A DNA stretch of 35,970 bases from Deltaproteobacteria bacterium (GTDB lineage: Bacteria > Desulfobacterota > DSM-4660 > Desulfatiglandales > HGW-15). The DNA lies in the NCBI GenBank assembly GCA_016930835.1, contig JAFGGA010000150.1:1-35970 (forward strand), read 5' to 3'. A program made the position numbers and the translations under genes. Shown here in pieces: positions 15,788-26,212 of this stretch (position 1 is its first letter; every line of letters starts with the position of its first letter). The notes below the pieces were generated by a model, which was not told the origin of the DNA, did not search any database, and saw only the letters and a program-made list of their open reading frames with translations.

Positions 15788-17614
15788 TCATTCCACCGTC
15801 ACGCTTTTTGCCAGATTTCTCGGTTTGTCAATATCTCGATTTAAAAATCGGGCGCAATAATACGCTATGAGCTGGCATGGGACAACGGCCAAAATCGGAT
15901 TGAGGATATCCAGGGTCGGAGGGATACCAATAAAATCATCCACCATTTCTTTTAACTGTTCATCCCCTTCCGTTCCAATGGCTATCACGAGACCCTTTCG
16001 ACTCTTGATCTCCTGGATGTTGTTAATCATCTTGTCATACATGGAGTCCTTCGGAGCGATGGCGACAGTGGGCATATCAGGATTAATAAGGGCTATGGGC
16101 CCGTGTTTCATCTCTCCGGCAGCATAACCTTCCGCATGGATATAGGATATCTCTTTCAATTTAAGCGCCCCTTCCATGGCAATGGGATAGCAATATTTCC
16201 TGCCTAAAAAAAGCCAATTGTTATAATGATAGTATTTTTCGGCTATCGCTTGGATATGATTAGCCTCTGATAGGATGGTCTGGACTTGTTCCGGTAATAC
16301 CTCAAGGGCCCGGATGGCTTCCACGCCTTCGGTTAATGAAAGATTCTGGTGACGTCCCAGTAAAAGAGCAAGCAGTGTCAATATAGTCAACTGCGAGATA
16401 AAAATCTTGGTGGACGCCACACCTATCTCAGGGCCGGCATGATTATAGACACCAGCATCGGTCTCGCGGGAGATGGAACTGCCCACCACATTGACGATCC
16501 CTAATAATTTTGCGCCTTTACGCCTTGCTTCTCGAATCGCCGCCAATGTATCAGCGGTTTCCCCGGACTGACTCATGGCGATAATATAAGTATTGTGTGG
16601 AAAATTGAGCTTACGATACCTGAATTCGGACGCCAATTCTACTTCTATATCGATCTCCGTCAACTTCTCAAAAATATACCGTCCTACACATCCAGCAAAA
16701 TATGACGTCCCACAGGCCACGATGACAATATGCCTGCACTCTTTTAAAGTATCCCAGACCGGCATGATACCGCCCAACCTCGGAACCCCTTCCCCTTGTT
16801 CGAGTCTCCCTCGCATGGCGTTTCTCAGTGTCTCAGGTTGTTCAAAGATCTCCTTTAACATGAAGTGGGGAAATCCATTTAATTCAGCATCCTCAGGGGC
16901 CCACTCCACCGTCTCGGCATCACGCTGAACTGCTATGGCCTGGGCAGTGGAGATAGTGAAACCGTCCTCAGTAATGGTGGCCAGCTCGTTATCATTTAGA
17001 TGAACCACCTTATTGGTATACCTGACCATTGCGGAGATATCGGACGCGGCGAAATTGCCGTCTTTACCGACGCCGATGATCAATGGGCTTCCCCGTCTGG
17101 CCACAACAATCTGACCGGGCTTGTTTCTATGGATCACGGCTATCCCGAAAGTGCCTTCGACCTTGGACATGGTCTTTCTCACGGCTTCGCATAAATCACC
17201 ATCAAAATATTTGGATATGAGGTGGGCCAAGACCTCGGTATCCGTATCGGAACTAAACCTAACGCCGTTTTTTTGAAGCTTGCTCTTGAGAATCTGATAA
17301 TTCTCAATAATTCCATTATGGATCACAAATACATTTTTCTCTTGATCCGTATGGGGGTGGGCGTTTTCTTCCGTGGGCTCGCCATGGGTAGCCCATCTGG
17401 TATGAGCGATACCCGACGAACCGGTTATATCATGGTCATGTATCTTCTTTTCCAATTCGACAATTCTTCCCACAGCCCTAAAATAATCCACATGGTCACC
17501 ATTCTGAACGGCCAGCCCGGCGGAATCATATCCCCGGTACTCCAGGCGTTTCAGGCCTTCTATGAGAATAGGCTGAGCTTTCTTCTTCCCCACATAACAC
17601 ACAATCCCGCACAT
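15788..17614 (-). CDS. glmS: Glutamine-fructose-6-phosphate aminotransferase
   Basis: A 608-residue protein, against 609 in E. coli. MCGIVCYVG supplies the N-terminal nucleophile Cys2 (after Met removal). The glutaminase domain covers ~1-240 (GIAHTRWATHG). Two SIS sugar-isomerase domains follow (GTSYFAG, SQSGETADT; GRKYCYPIAMEGALKLKE), and the C-terminal sequence ends KSVTVE. It makes glucosamine-6-phosphate for peptidoglycan and LPS. The ribosome site is AGAAGGGGG. It lies 17 nt after the transpeptidase gene, forming a cell-wall gene group with it. No glmS ribozyme is expected or seen in this lineage. Confidence 0.97.
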   Translation of the reverse strand: MCGIVCYVGKKKAQPILIEGLKRLEYRGYDSAGLAVQNGDHVDYFRAVGRIVELEKKIHDHDITGSSGIAHTRWATHGEPTEENAHPHTDQEKNVFVIHNGIIENYQILKSKLQKNGVRFSSDTDTEVLAHLISKYFDGDLCEAVRKTMSKVEGTFGIAVIHRNKPGQIVVARRGSPLIIGVGKDGNFAASDISAMVRYTNKVVHLNDNELATITEDGFTISTAQAIAVQRDAETVEWAPEDAELNGFPHFMLKEIFEQPETLRNAMRGRLEQGEGVPRLGGIMPVWDTLKECRHIVIVACGTSYFAGCVGRYIFEKLTEIDIEVELASEFRYRKLNFPHNTYIIAMSQSGETADTLAAIREARRKGAKLLGIVNVVGSSISRETDAGVYNHAGPEIGVASTKIFISQLTILTLLALLLGRHQNLSLTEGVEAIRALEVLPEQVQTILSEANHIQAIAEKYYHYNNWLFLGRKYCYPIAMEGALKLKEISYIHAEGYAAGEMKHGPIALINPDMPTVAIAPKDSMYDKMINNIQEIKSRKGLVIAIGTEGDEQLKEMVDDFIGIPPTLDILNPILAVVPCQLIAYYCARFLNRDIDKPRNLAKSVTVE

Positions 17615-17631
17615 AATAAAACCCCCTTCTC

Positions 17632-18951
17632 TTATGAGACAAAATAATAATCAATAATATATCTTGCTAGGTCTTTGGCCCGGATGCCGAGCAGTTCTCC
17701 GTGAACGGCCAGGACAGCAAGACTGAATTTATCATGACCTCCCTTCGGAATCGCATAGGTAATAATCCAATCATATTTATACTGATCAAGAGAATCATTT
17801 ATGGTGCCCGTCTTTGCGCCCAACTCAATTTCCCGGAAAAGCTTTTTGGACGTTAAAGGTCTAAAGGCCGTTCGACATGTTCCGGATTTTACGGTATTCG
17901 CCATCAATTTCCTCAATTGTTCCGCTGTCTTTTCAGTAATGGGATTCGAGAGCCCTTTCATGTCCGTCCGGTAGATGAGATCACCGTTTTCATCCCGGAC
18001 ACTTTTCACCAGCCATGGTTCCATCATCATACCATCATTGGCGATGGTCGACGCAATCAGCGCCGCGTGCATCGGAGAAAGCCTGGTCTTTTTATTAAAT
18101 CCGGATGCCAATTCAGCCAATCCGAATTCATCATCCGGGACAATAACATGGCTCATCCCGATGGGCAGGTCAAATGGAATGGGATGATCAAATAAAAACC
18201 TTTCAGCATAATCCGCCATGATCGGCCCACCTAAATCGTATATCCCCATTTTACCGAATACAGGATTATTGGAAAGGGAGAATGCCGTCTTCAGATCCGT
18301 TTTATATGTATATCGATTTTTGACTTGCTTCAACTGACTCTTGTAGAGTGTGTATCTATTGCCGTTAAAAAACATGGGTTCGTCAATATGGAAACCCCGG
18401 GCTTCAATGGCGGCCGAGGCTGATATGACCTTAAATATACTGGCGGCGGGGATATCCGCCTGAAGGCAAAGATTGTTCTGCTTTCCCTCGTCGAATTTTC
18501 GATGATCGACCATGGCCAATATTCGACCCGTATCGGGCTCCAACGCTACCACAGCGGCCTGATATGTCCGGGAACGCTTTAAAAGCTTCGTGATATATTC
18601 CTGAAGATCCTTATCAATGCCCGTCTCAGCCAATAGCCCGGTCCCTTCCTTTGAAAGGATATACCCTTCTGTAACGTGCGAAGGAAGCAATCGGAAATCA
18701 CTCATAAGCAATGAAATGTCACGCTTATCCCATTGATTTTTAAGCTCCTTTAAGGGCGGGGGCGTAGTTTCTCTCAAATTGGCGTTGAGCCATGAACCTG
18801 AAAAGAAGATAATTGCAAGGATTAAAAAAAGCCCGCCCCCATATATTCCAAGGACGGGGAGTCTTCGCAATAGATACTTCCCCCTTTTTTTCCTTTTAAG
18901 CTTTTTTTGATAGTCCTTCCAACTCTGTCGAATGCTTTTGTTTCCAATCAT
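17632..18951 (-). CDS. Penicillin-binding protein, transpeptidase only
   Basis: A ~439-residue protein: a basic N-terminal cytoplasmic tail, one membrane anchor (LGIYGGGLFLILAIIFF), then a periplasmic penicillin-binding transpeptidase domain with SxxK (ASIFK), SNN in the SxN place and KTG (GAKTGTIND). There is no glycosyltransferase domain and only a short linker, so it is a compact class B-like enzyme. The frame continues to a TTG at 18969 overlapping the end of serS; ATG 18951 is the alternative chosen. It cross-links peptidoglycan. Its neighbour glmS feeds the same pathway. Confidence 0.87.
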   Translation of the reverse strand: MIGNKSIRQSWKDYQKKLKRKKRGKYLLRRLPVLGIYGGGLFLILAIIFFSGSWLNANLRETTPPPLKELKNQWDKRDISLLMSDFRLLPSHVTEGYILSKEGTGLLAETGIDKDLQEYITKLLKRSRTYQAAVVALEPDTGRILAMVDHRKFDEGKQNNLCLQADIPAASIFKVISASAAIEARGFHIDEPMFFNGNRYTLYKSQLKQVKNRYTYKTDLKTAFSLSNNPVFGKMGIYDLGGPIMADYAERFLFDHPIPFDLPIGMSHVIVPDDEFGLAELASGFNKKTRLSPMHAALIASTIANDGMMMEPWLVKSVRDENGDLIYRTDMKGLSNPITEKTAEQLRKLMANTVKSGTCRTAFRPLTSKKLFREIELGAKTGTINDSLDQYKYDWIITYAIPKGGHDKFSLAVLAVHGELLGIRAKDLARYIIDYYFVS

Positions 18952-18961
18952 AACAGAACCA

Positions 18962-20242
<1,281 letters not shown>

Positions 20243-20333
20243 TCAAAGAAATACAAGCCGGTTTGTATATTTTTAAATATTTCGTTTGTAGAGTGTGATA
20301 AATTTTATAAATTGTATATAATTTATATATATT

Positions 20334-20362
20334 ATATTAAACCATTAAGCGCGATATGTCAA
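20334..20362 (-). promoter_or_regulatory. Sigma-70 promoter for serS
   Basis: On the - strand TTGACA (20362-20357), a 17-nt spacer and TAATAT (20339-20334) give a near-consensus promoter, in AT-rich DNA ~100 nt upstream of the serS start. Confidence 0.65.
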
Positions 20363-20505
20363 TTTCATTATGCATTATCAAGACCTCTTTCATAATGTCG
20401 AATGAATATTGAACTTCAAGCAGATATGGGCAAAGGATCATTTCTGGACAAATCAGGTATAGAAATCTATAATGCAAACCCTGTTCCAAGAAAAGGAGCC
20501 ATACC

Positions 20506-21219
20506 ATGCAAACATATACCATTCACCCCTTGGTCGTGGGAGCAAACGAGACCGACCAGGGGATTATGACCTATCTTAAGGATTATGGAAAGAGAATATG
20601 GATACCTATCTATGTCTTCTACATCAAAGGCGGAGATAAACACATTTTGGTTGATACGGGGCTTGACCAATTCGTGGTGCCGGATGGTCTGGGGGAGACA
20701 TACGGATTTCAGATAATGGAGTTCGAGGATGCACTTTCAACCGTGAATCTAAAGCCTGAGGATATAGACATGATCATTCACACACACCTCCACAATGACC
20801 ACTGTGAGAATGATTACAAATGCCCCAATGCCCAGGTCTTCGTCCAAAAGACGGAATTGGATTTTTTCAAATCCCCACACCCCATTGATCACCGGTATTA
20901 TCCGGATATCCTTGATGGTGTCAACGTGATTGAAGTGGATGGAGATACGACAATCCTGGAGGGCATTGATGTGATCTTCAGCCCGGGTCACACCGTGGGC
21001 GGGCAATCCGTATCCGTCAATACATCTAAAGGCAGAGCTATTATTACCGGATTCTGTTGCAATGACAAGAATTTCCCCAAAACCGGACCGGCCATTGCGC
21101 CCGGGGTACATATTAACGTGATGGACGCCTATGACAGCATTCAAAAAATAAAAGATCTGGCGGATATCCTGATCCCCTTGCATGATCTATCCATCGGCAA
21201 GAGAAAAAAAATACCATAA
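20506..21219 (+). CDS. Metallo-beta-lactamase-fold hydrolase (N-acyl homoserine lactonase-like)
   Basis: A 237-residue MBL-fold protein. The zinc motif HLHNDH (His94, His96, Asp98, His99) is followed by SPGHTVGG (His162) and PLHDL near the C-terminus. It resembles the AiiA-like lactonase branch (VDTGLDQF, ITGFCCNDKNF). There is no signal peptide. The ribosome site AAAAGGAG precedes the ATG. It may hydrolyse lactones or other esters. Quorum quenching is a family-level possibility, not something the sequence proves. It lies 15 nt before the histidine kinase gene, so a functional or transcriptional link is possible. Confidence 0.85.
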   Translation: MQTYTIHPLVVGANETDQGIMTYLKDYGKRIWIPIYVFYIKGGDKHILVDTGLDQFVVPDGLGETYGFQIMEFEDALSTVNLKPEDIDMIIHTHLHNDHCENDYKCPNAQVFVQKTELDFFKSPHPIDHRYYPDILDGVNVIEVDGDTTILEGIDVIFSPGHTVGGQSVSVNTSKGRAIITGFCCNDKNFPKTGPAIAPGVHINVMDAYDSIQKIKDLADILIPLHDLSIGKRKKIP

Positions 21220-21234
21220 AATGCTCATAAATCA

Positions 21235-22791
21235 ATGAACCGATTCAAGAGGCAAAGAACCGTAATGTTTAACTTTGCGGAATTCAATAAACGCCATCGA
21301 TCCGCAATTATTGAAGAATGGATCAGGAGGCTGCAAACGGAAGTCGGTGAACAGTATGCGCAAAGGCCCCGTGAAGAACTTGAAGGTACGGTATCCGGAG
21401 CTTTCGATGCAGACTATCATGTCATGATCCATAATGACTTCGGTCATATCAACAAATTTATTGAAAAAATCACACGCATGCGATTGGAGGCCGGATTTCG
21501 ATTATCCGATGTTCAGAAGGCCTTTGAGCTTTACAGGAGGACCGTGGTCCCGCTATTAGCGAAAGAAACCACTACCAATGAATTTCAGCAAAGTATTGTT
21601 AAAATCAATCATTGTCTTGCTTATACCATCCATCGTTTCAGTGATTTGTTTCAAAAAATGCATGAAGAAAAAATATTGGAACATAATCGTATACTCGAGG
21701 AAAAAGTAAGGATTAGGACAGCGGAACTGAGGGAATCGCAACTCAAATACAAAACCTTGGTTGAAGAAATCACGGATGGGTATTTTGTTGTTCAGGATGA
21801 GATCATTGTTTTTGCCAATCAAGCATTTTGCCAGATGCACGACTATGAACCGCATGAGGTCCTTGGGAAGACAATATACCAATTTATAGCACCTGAAAGC
21901 CGAGAACACGTCAGTGAAATATATCGTAAAAGTATTAGAAAAAGAGGCGCTCCCCGAATCCTGGAATACTTACGGCTCACGAGGTCGGGAGATAGCTTTG
22001 CAACCGAGATCCTCGCCAAAACCACTCATTATGACAACAGATTGTCGAACATCGGCATATGTCGGGATATTACGGAAAGGATTAAGATGGAAGAACGGGT
22101 CCGAGAGGCTGAGCGGATGGCCTATATCGGGCAGATTACGACATCACTCTCTCATGAGATCCGAAACCCGCTTTCTGCCGTTAAGATGAATCTGCAGATT
22201 CTAAAGAAAAATCTTCCTCTCCGGGGCAACGACTCCCGCCGAATGGATATTTCAATTACGGAGGTCATGAGACTGGAAGGGATATTGAAAGAACTCTTGG
22301 ACTTCGCGAAACCACTTCAACTGAATCCTGACGTTATTCAGGTCAATGATATTCTCAGATCTTCCGTTGATCTGCTGGACACAAAATCAAGGGAAGAAGA
22401 TATCTCGATTCTTACGGACCTTGACTCCCAAATGCCCGTTTTTATCGCGGATGGAGAAAGATTACAGCAAGCTTTCATCAATCTGATACTTAATGCCATG
22501 GAAGCATCTGATAAACAAGGGAAGATATGGGTTCAAACCTCGTACCGCACAGAAAAAAGTCAAAAAATGGCGTGTATCATTATAAAGGATGAAGGACATG
22601 GTCTGCCTGAAGAATTTCTTCCTGAAATATTCAAGCCTTTTTTTACCACAAAGACCAAAGGGACCGGCTTAGGATTAACCAATGTCAATCGCATTGTTGA
22701 GGCGCATCATGGATGGCTCGAGGCCCAAAATCGTCACCCCCATGGGGCGACCTTCCAAATAACCTTACCGATGGAAGAAAATCATGGCTAA
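21235..22791 (+). CDS. PAS-containing sensor histidine kinase with RsbRD-like N-terminus
   Basis: A 518-residue cytoplasmic kinase without membrane helices. Residues ~15-140 resemble the RsbRD N-terminal helical domain (IIEEWIRRLQ, LEAGFRLSDVQKAFELYRR). A coiled coil spans ~140-168 and a PAS domain ~170-285. HisKA has His307 (SLSHEIRNP), and HATPase_c has the N box near Asn416/420, DEGHGL (452-457) and GTGLGL (476-481). The soluble layout suggests it senses an internal signal, perhaps a CoA ester or redox state (inference). It overlaps the sigma-54 response regulator gene by 8 nt, marking them as a cognate pair. No clear ribosome site precedes ATG 21235; ATG 21265 is an alternative. Confidence 0.92.
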   Translation: MNRFKRQRTVMFNFAEFNKRHRSAIIEEWIRRLQTEVGEQYAQRPREELEGTVSGAFDADYHVMIHNDFGHINKFIEKITRMRLEAGFRLSDVQKAFELYRRTVVPLLAKETTTNEFQQSIVKINHCLAYTIHRFSDLFQKMHEEKILEHNRILEEKVRIRTAELRESQLKYKTLVEEITDGYFVVQDEIIVFANQAFCQMHDYEPHEVLGKTIYQFIAPESREHVSEIYRKSIRKRGAPRILEYLRLTRSGDSFATEILAKTTHYDNRLSNIGICRDITERIKMEERVREAERMAYIGQITTSLSHEIRNPLSAVKMNLQILKKNLPLRGNDSRRMDISITEVMRLEGILKELLDFAKPLQLNPDVIQVNDILRSSVDLLDTKSREEDISILTDLDSQMPVFIADGERLQQAFINLILNAMEASDKQGKIWVQTSYRTEKSQKMACIIIKDEGHGLPEEFLPEIFKPFFTTKTKGTGLGLTNVNRIVEAHHGWLEAQNRHPHGATFQITLPMEENHG

Positions 22792-24139
22792 GATACTGGT
22801 TGTTGATGATGAGCAATCAATCCTTGAAACATTAGAAATGTTCCTCGGTGAAAAGGGCCATGACGTCTACACTGCCTCCACCGGCGAAAAAGGCTTTACC
22901 CTATTTCATCAACTTGATCCCGAGGTGGTTATTTTAGATATCCGACTTCCTGACCAGAATGGTTTGGATATCCTTAGCCAAATCCAAAAGGATTGCTTTC
23001 ATACAAAGGTCATCATGATCACGGCCTTTCAGGATATGGAAACAACCATTGAGGCTATGAAAAGAGGGGCTTATGATTATATTCATAAGCCCCTGGATGC
23101 TGATGAGATCGAAAGATCCGTGAATCGTGCCCTACACATCTTAAAAGTGGATCGAGAGACCCCGAGCTTAAATGAATTGGAAACGCCTCCCAATCATGAA
23201 GTGATCATTGGAAAGAGCGGGAATATGCGTGGGATCTTTAAAATAATCGGGCTTCTTTGCCAAAATCGAGCCACGGTTCTGATTCAGGGGGAGACCGGGA
23301 CAGGAAAAGAACTCATTGCGCGGGTCATCCATCGCAATTCCCTTTTTGATAAAGAACCATTCGTCACGCTGGACTGTTCTGCGGTTGTGGAAACATTGAT
23401 TGAGAGTGAATTGTTTGGACATGAAAAAGGCGCTTTTACCGGTGCGCATCAAACAAAAAAAGGCAAAATAGAATTGGCCGGCAAAGGGACTCTATTTTTA
23501 GATGAAGTTGGAGAGCTACCCCTGAAAATACAAGGAAAATTCTTGGGATTTCTCCAACGCCGGGAATTTATTCGTGTCGGGGGCCATGAAACACTGAAAT
23601 CCCAATGCCGTATCATTGCCGCCACGAATCGTGAATTGGCCATGATGGTTAAGGAAGGGCGATTCAAAGAAGATCTGTATTATAGGCTTAAGGTGGTAAC
23701 CATCCACGTCCCGCCACTCAGGGAACGAACATCAGATATTCCTGATTTGGTGAACCATTTTCTACAAAAAATAAATCTTGAATTGGGTACCGAGGTTTCA
23801 AGATTACAGCAGGGTGTGTTGGATCGTCTGATGGTTCACCCTTGGACCGGAAACGTCCGAGAACTTGAAAACGCCCTTGTAGAGGCGGTTGTACGGGCTA
23901 GAGGGCAAGTGATTTTGCTGGAAGATATGGAAAAAATATTGAATACGAACCACCTCCTGTCTTCCAAAAGCCCTATTTCCTATTCACTACCTGATATTGA
24001 AAAGGAACATATCCAGCACACGCTCTCGCAAGTGGACTGGAATCGGACAAAGGCCGCCCAGATACTGGGGATCTCTCTTCCGACGTTAAGAAAAAAAATC
24101 AGGAAATTCGAACTGATGCCCCACAATAATCTTGGATAA
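22784..24139 (+). CDS. NtrC-family sigma-54-dependent response regulator
   Basis: A 451-residue transcription activator. It has a receiver domain (1-120, VVDDE, phospho-acceptor Asp52), an AAA+ ATPase domain (~140-380) with Walker A GETGTGKE (169-176), the sigma-54-contacting GAFTGA loop (216-221), Walker B (TLFLDE) and an arginine-finger region, and a Fis-type HTH at ~400-445 (RTKAAQILGISLPTLRKKI). It is co-translated with the upstream kinase. Its obvious target is the -24/-12 promoter at 24297-24310, 158 nt downstream of its stop. Confidence 0.95.
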   Translation: MAKILVVDDEQSILETLEMFLGEKGHDVYTASTGEKGFTLFHQLDPEVVILDIRLPDQNGLDILSQIQKDCFHTKVIMITAFQDMETTIEAMKRGAYDYIHKPLDADEIERSVNRALHILKVDRETPSLNELETPPNHEVIIGKSGNMRGIFKIIGLLCQNRATVLIQGETGTGKELIARVIHRNSLFDKEPFVTLDCSAVVETLIESELFGHEKGAFTGAHQTKKGKIELAGKGTLFLDEVGELPLKIQGKFLGFLQRREFIRVGGHETLKSQCRIIAATNRELAMMVKEGRFKEDLYYRLKVVTIHVPPLRERTSDIPDLVNHFLQKINLELGTEVSRLQQGVLDRLMVHPWTGNVRELENALVEAVVRARGQVILLEDMEKILNTNHLLSSKSPISYSLPDIEKEHIQHTLSQVDWNRTKAAQILGISLPTLRKKIRKFELMPHNNLG

Positions 24140-24147
24140 TATCCAAA

Positions 24148-24188
24148 TCCTGAAAGAAATTTTGCATATATGAAAGCTTTTTTCAGGA
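24148..24188. other. Inverted repeat after response regulator gene
   Basis: TCCTGAAA (24148-24155) and TTTCAGGA (24181-24188) form an 8-bp inverted repeat with a 25-nt loop, 109-149 nt upstream of the -24 element. It could be an activator-binding site at the usual enhancer distance or a weak terminator. The sequence alone does not decide. Confidence 0.35.
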
Positions 24189-24296
24189 CCTCTTTCATTC
24201 GTATCTCTATCTCCTTAGTACAACCATCTCACGAAACATATCGATCTCAACAACTTAACACGCTTCTATCACTTCAAAACATGCAACCATAGCCCT

Positions 24297-24310
24297 GGCA
24301 TGGCCTTTGC
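24297..24310 (+). promoter_or_regulatory. Sigma-54 (-24/-12) promoter
   Basis: CTGGCATGGCCTTTGCTT contains GG (24297-24298), exactly 10 nt, then GC (24309-24310), the invariant spacing of sigma-54 promoters, in a close match to TGGCAC-N5-TTGC. Transcription would start near 24322, ahead of the 59-residue HTH gene and the ABC operon. It lies directly after a sigma-54 activator gene. Confidence 0.85.
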
Positions 24311-24347
24311 TTAATTGAAAAACTGGAACTTTGCGGGATAGGTTGAA

Positions 24348-24527
24348 ATGAAGCTAAAGACCTTGAAACAAAGAGAAAAGGAACATCTTCAGCGAGTCCT
24401 GGAAATGACCGGATGGGATGAAGAAAAGGCAAGCCTGCTTCTCAAAATCCCCTTAGCACAAGTTCAACGAAAACTCCGCGAATATGCCATCCAGAAACCC
24501 AATGTGAAAGGGCCGTCCAATCATTAA
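24348..24527 (+). CDS. Free-standing Fis-type HTH protein, 59 residues
   Basis: An ATG frame of 59 codons ending at TAA 24525-24527. The segment EKEHLQRVLEMTGWDEEKAS, continuing into LLLKIPLAQVQRKLREYAI, aligns closely with the C-terminal Fis-type DNA-binding domain of the neighbouring NtrC-type regulator (EKEHIQHTLSQVDWNRTKAA, QILGISLPTLRKKIRKFEL). It has no receiver or ATPase domain. It is the first gene after the sigma-54 promoter and 26 nt before the binding-protein gene. It may compete for, or modulate, operator binding by the activator (inference). The ribosome site is weak. It could have arisen by duplication of the regulator's C-terminus. Confidence 0.75.
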   Translation: MKLKTLKQREKEHLQRVLEMTGWDEEKASLLLKIPLAQVQRKLREYAIQKPNVKGPSNH

Positions 24528-24553
24528 TCATCATAAATAAAGGAGGGTAAAAC

Positions 24554-25825
24554 ATGAAAACAAAAATTATTTCTATGGTTGTCTGTCTTTTGGTGGCATT
24601 TTTAATGATGGTCCCCTGCAGCCAGATATCAGCTGAGGAACCCATTGTTATCGGTGCTCCATTGTCTTTGGCTTATCTTTACGGTTGGGATGCTGAAAGA
24701 GGCATGACCCTGGCCATTGAGGAAATCAACGCCCAGGGCGGAGTTAAAGTGGGTGGTGTCAAACGGCCATTTCGGGCAGAGGTCATTGATACACGTGATT
24801 TAGAGCCGGGGGTACCTGTCAGTGAAGCCCTTTTGGCCGTAGAAAAATTGATCTTGGATAAAAAGGCCGATTTTATCGTGGGTGGCCCGGTTCGCTCCGA
24901 GGCGGCCTTGGCGGCCATGTCCCTTTTATCCAAATATAAAAAGATCTCTATTCTGACCACCGGTGTGTTAACACCCGCCTATCATGCTGCCGTTGCAAAA
25001 GAGTATGACAAATTCAAATACTGTTTCCGTATCCATGGTGAAGCGGGGAATCTGGTGGGAGAGATGTTCGCCAATTTTAAGGAATTGAGGGATGCGTACG
25101 GGTTTAATAATCTGTTTATCATTGCCCAGGATGTCTCCCATGCGCGAGGTGCGGCGGAGGTCATGAAAAAGGTGGCTGGAAGCCAGAAATGGAATGTGAC
25201 GGGTCTCGAGATCTATCCTACTGGTGCCAGCGATTTTTCAATGGGTCTGCTCAAGGCCAAAAGGACTCAATCGCAAATTATTAACATCTGGATGGATATG
25301 CCGGAAAGCGCCATTTTGTTAAAACAATGGTATGAGATGAAACTCCCCGCCTTGCCATTTGGTAGTACGCTTGCCGCCGCGGAACAACCTGGCTTCTGGA
25401 AGGCCACTGAGGGCAAAGGGGAATACACACTTTGCAATGTCGTTAATGCCGGTAACGCGCCCAGTGAGGCCACACCCTGGACCATGAAATTTTATGATGC
25501 TTACACAAAACGGTGGAATGTAGAACCGGAGGGTCTGGGTACTTCCAGCAGCTATATGGCTGTCTACGTATTGCGGGACGCCATTGAACGCGCCGGAACC
25601 CTTAACTCGGATCAAGTGGTAAATGAGCTGGAAAAAACGGATCTAGAAAGTGTTTACGGTCGACTTCGTTTTGATCCGAAAAACCACCAGGTCATCCCGG
25701 CCAATGATCCGAAAGAAGGCGCCGTGGGAAGCATTTTACAGTGGCAAGCGGGAAAACGGGTCGTGGTCTATCCGAAAAGCATTGCCAAGGGCAGCATTAA
25801 ACTCCCGCCCTGGATGAATAAGTAA
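24554..25825 (+). CDS. ABC transporter substrate-binding protein (branched-chain amino acid type)
   Basis: A 423-residue periplasmic binding protein of the LivJ/LivK (type I) fold. The signal peptide spans ~1-27 with likely cleavage after SQISA. The mature N-terminus (EEPIVIGAPLSLA) and GGVKVGGVKRPFRAEVIDT are typical of the family. A strong ribosome site, AAAGGAGGG, precedes the ATG. Family members bind amino acids, amides, aromatic acids and other carboxylates. The acyl-CoA ligase in the same operon suggests an organic acid ligand rather than an amino acid (inference). Confidence 0.92.
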   Translation: MKTKIISMVVCLLVAFLMMVPCSQISAEEPIVIGAPLSLAYLYGWDAERGMTLAIEEINAQGGVKVGGVKRPFRAEVIDTRDLEPGVPVSEALLAVEKLILDKKADFIVGGPVRSEAALAAMSLLSKYKKISILTTGVLTPAYHAAVAKEYDKFKYCFRIHGEAGNLVGEMFANFKELRDAYGFNNLFIIAQDVSHARGAAEVMKKVAGSQKWNVTGLEIYPTGASDFSMGLLKAKRTQSQIINIWMDMPESAILLKQWYEMKLPALPFGSTLAAAEQPGFWKATEGKGEYTLCNVVNAGNAPSEATPWTMKFYDAYTKRWNVEPEGLGTSSSYMAVYVLRDAIERAGTLNSDQVVNELEKTDLESVYGRLRFDPKNHQVIPANDPKEGAVGSILQWQAGKRVVVYPKSIAKGSIKLPPWMNK

Positions 25826-26212
25826 GTCAGCAGGCGCATGGCGCAGGGCATAAGGCTTATAAAAATAAAATCTCATTACCAAAAGCCTTATGTCTTAAGC
25901 CTTCCACCTCGCTTGTGGGGAAACGAGCTAATAAATAATCGATCACAATTCGCGATCTGTAAAAACTAATCAACCAGGTTTATGAATACAAAGGCCTATT
26001 TGTAAAAACTGGATTCCGGTTTTCAAGGCTGAGTCGTAATTCGTCATTCCGGCCAATCCCCGTGAAATGGGGTGCGAGCCGGAATCCAAAAATTATTACA
26101 CGCGACCCAGGTTTAAAAAAAATAGAATATCAAATTGATAGATAAAATAACTTAAATTTTAAAATCACAATTTTTACTCCCATAAAAATCACTCTTCAAA
26201 TCAGGAAAGACA
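25826..26212. other. Intra-operon gap between binding protein and permease genes
   Basis: A 387-nt gap with no gene seen. It holds CATAAGGCTT (25849-25858) paired with AAGCCTTATG (25883-25892), a 10-bp inverted repeat with a 24-nt loop, then the complex repeat at 26009-26087. The hairpins may protect or cut the mRNA and so raise the level of binding protein over permease (inference from position). Confidence 0.6.
26009..26087. repeat. Palindromic intergenic repeat (copy 4 of 5, composite)
   Basis: CTGGATTCCGG (26009-26019), CGTCATTCCGG (26042-26052) and CCGGAATCC (26079-26087). The last arm can pair with either of the first two, and an inner stem, CCCC-GTGAAAT-GGGG, is present. It looks like one full repeat plus a half copy. 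Confidence 0.75.

Noticed and set aside
17615-17631. glmS ribozyme upstream of glmS
   Set aside because: The gap to the previous gene is only 17 nt, too short for the ribozyme, which is typical of Firmicutes.
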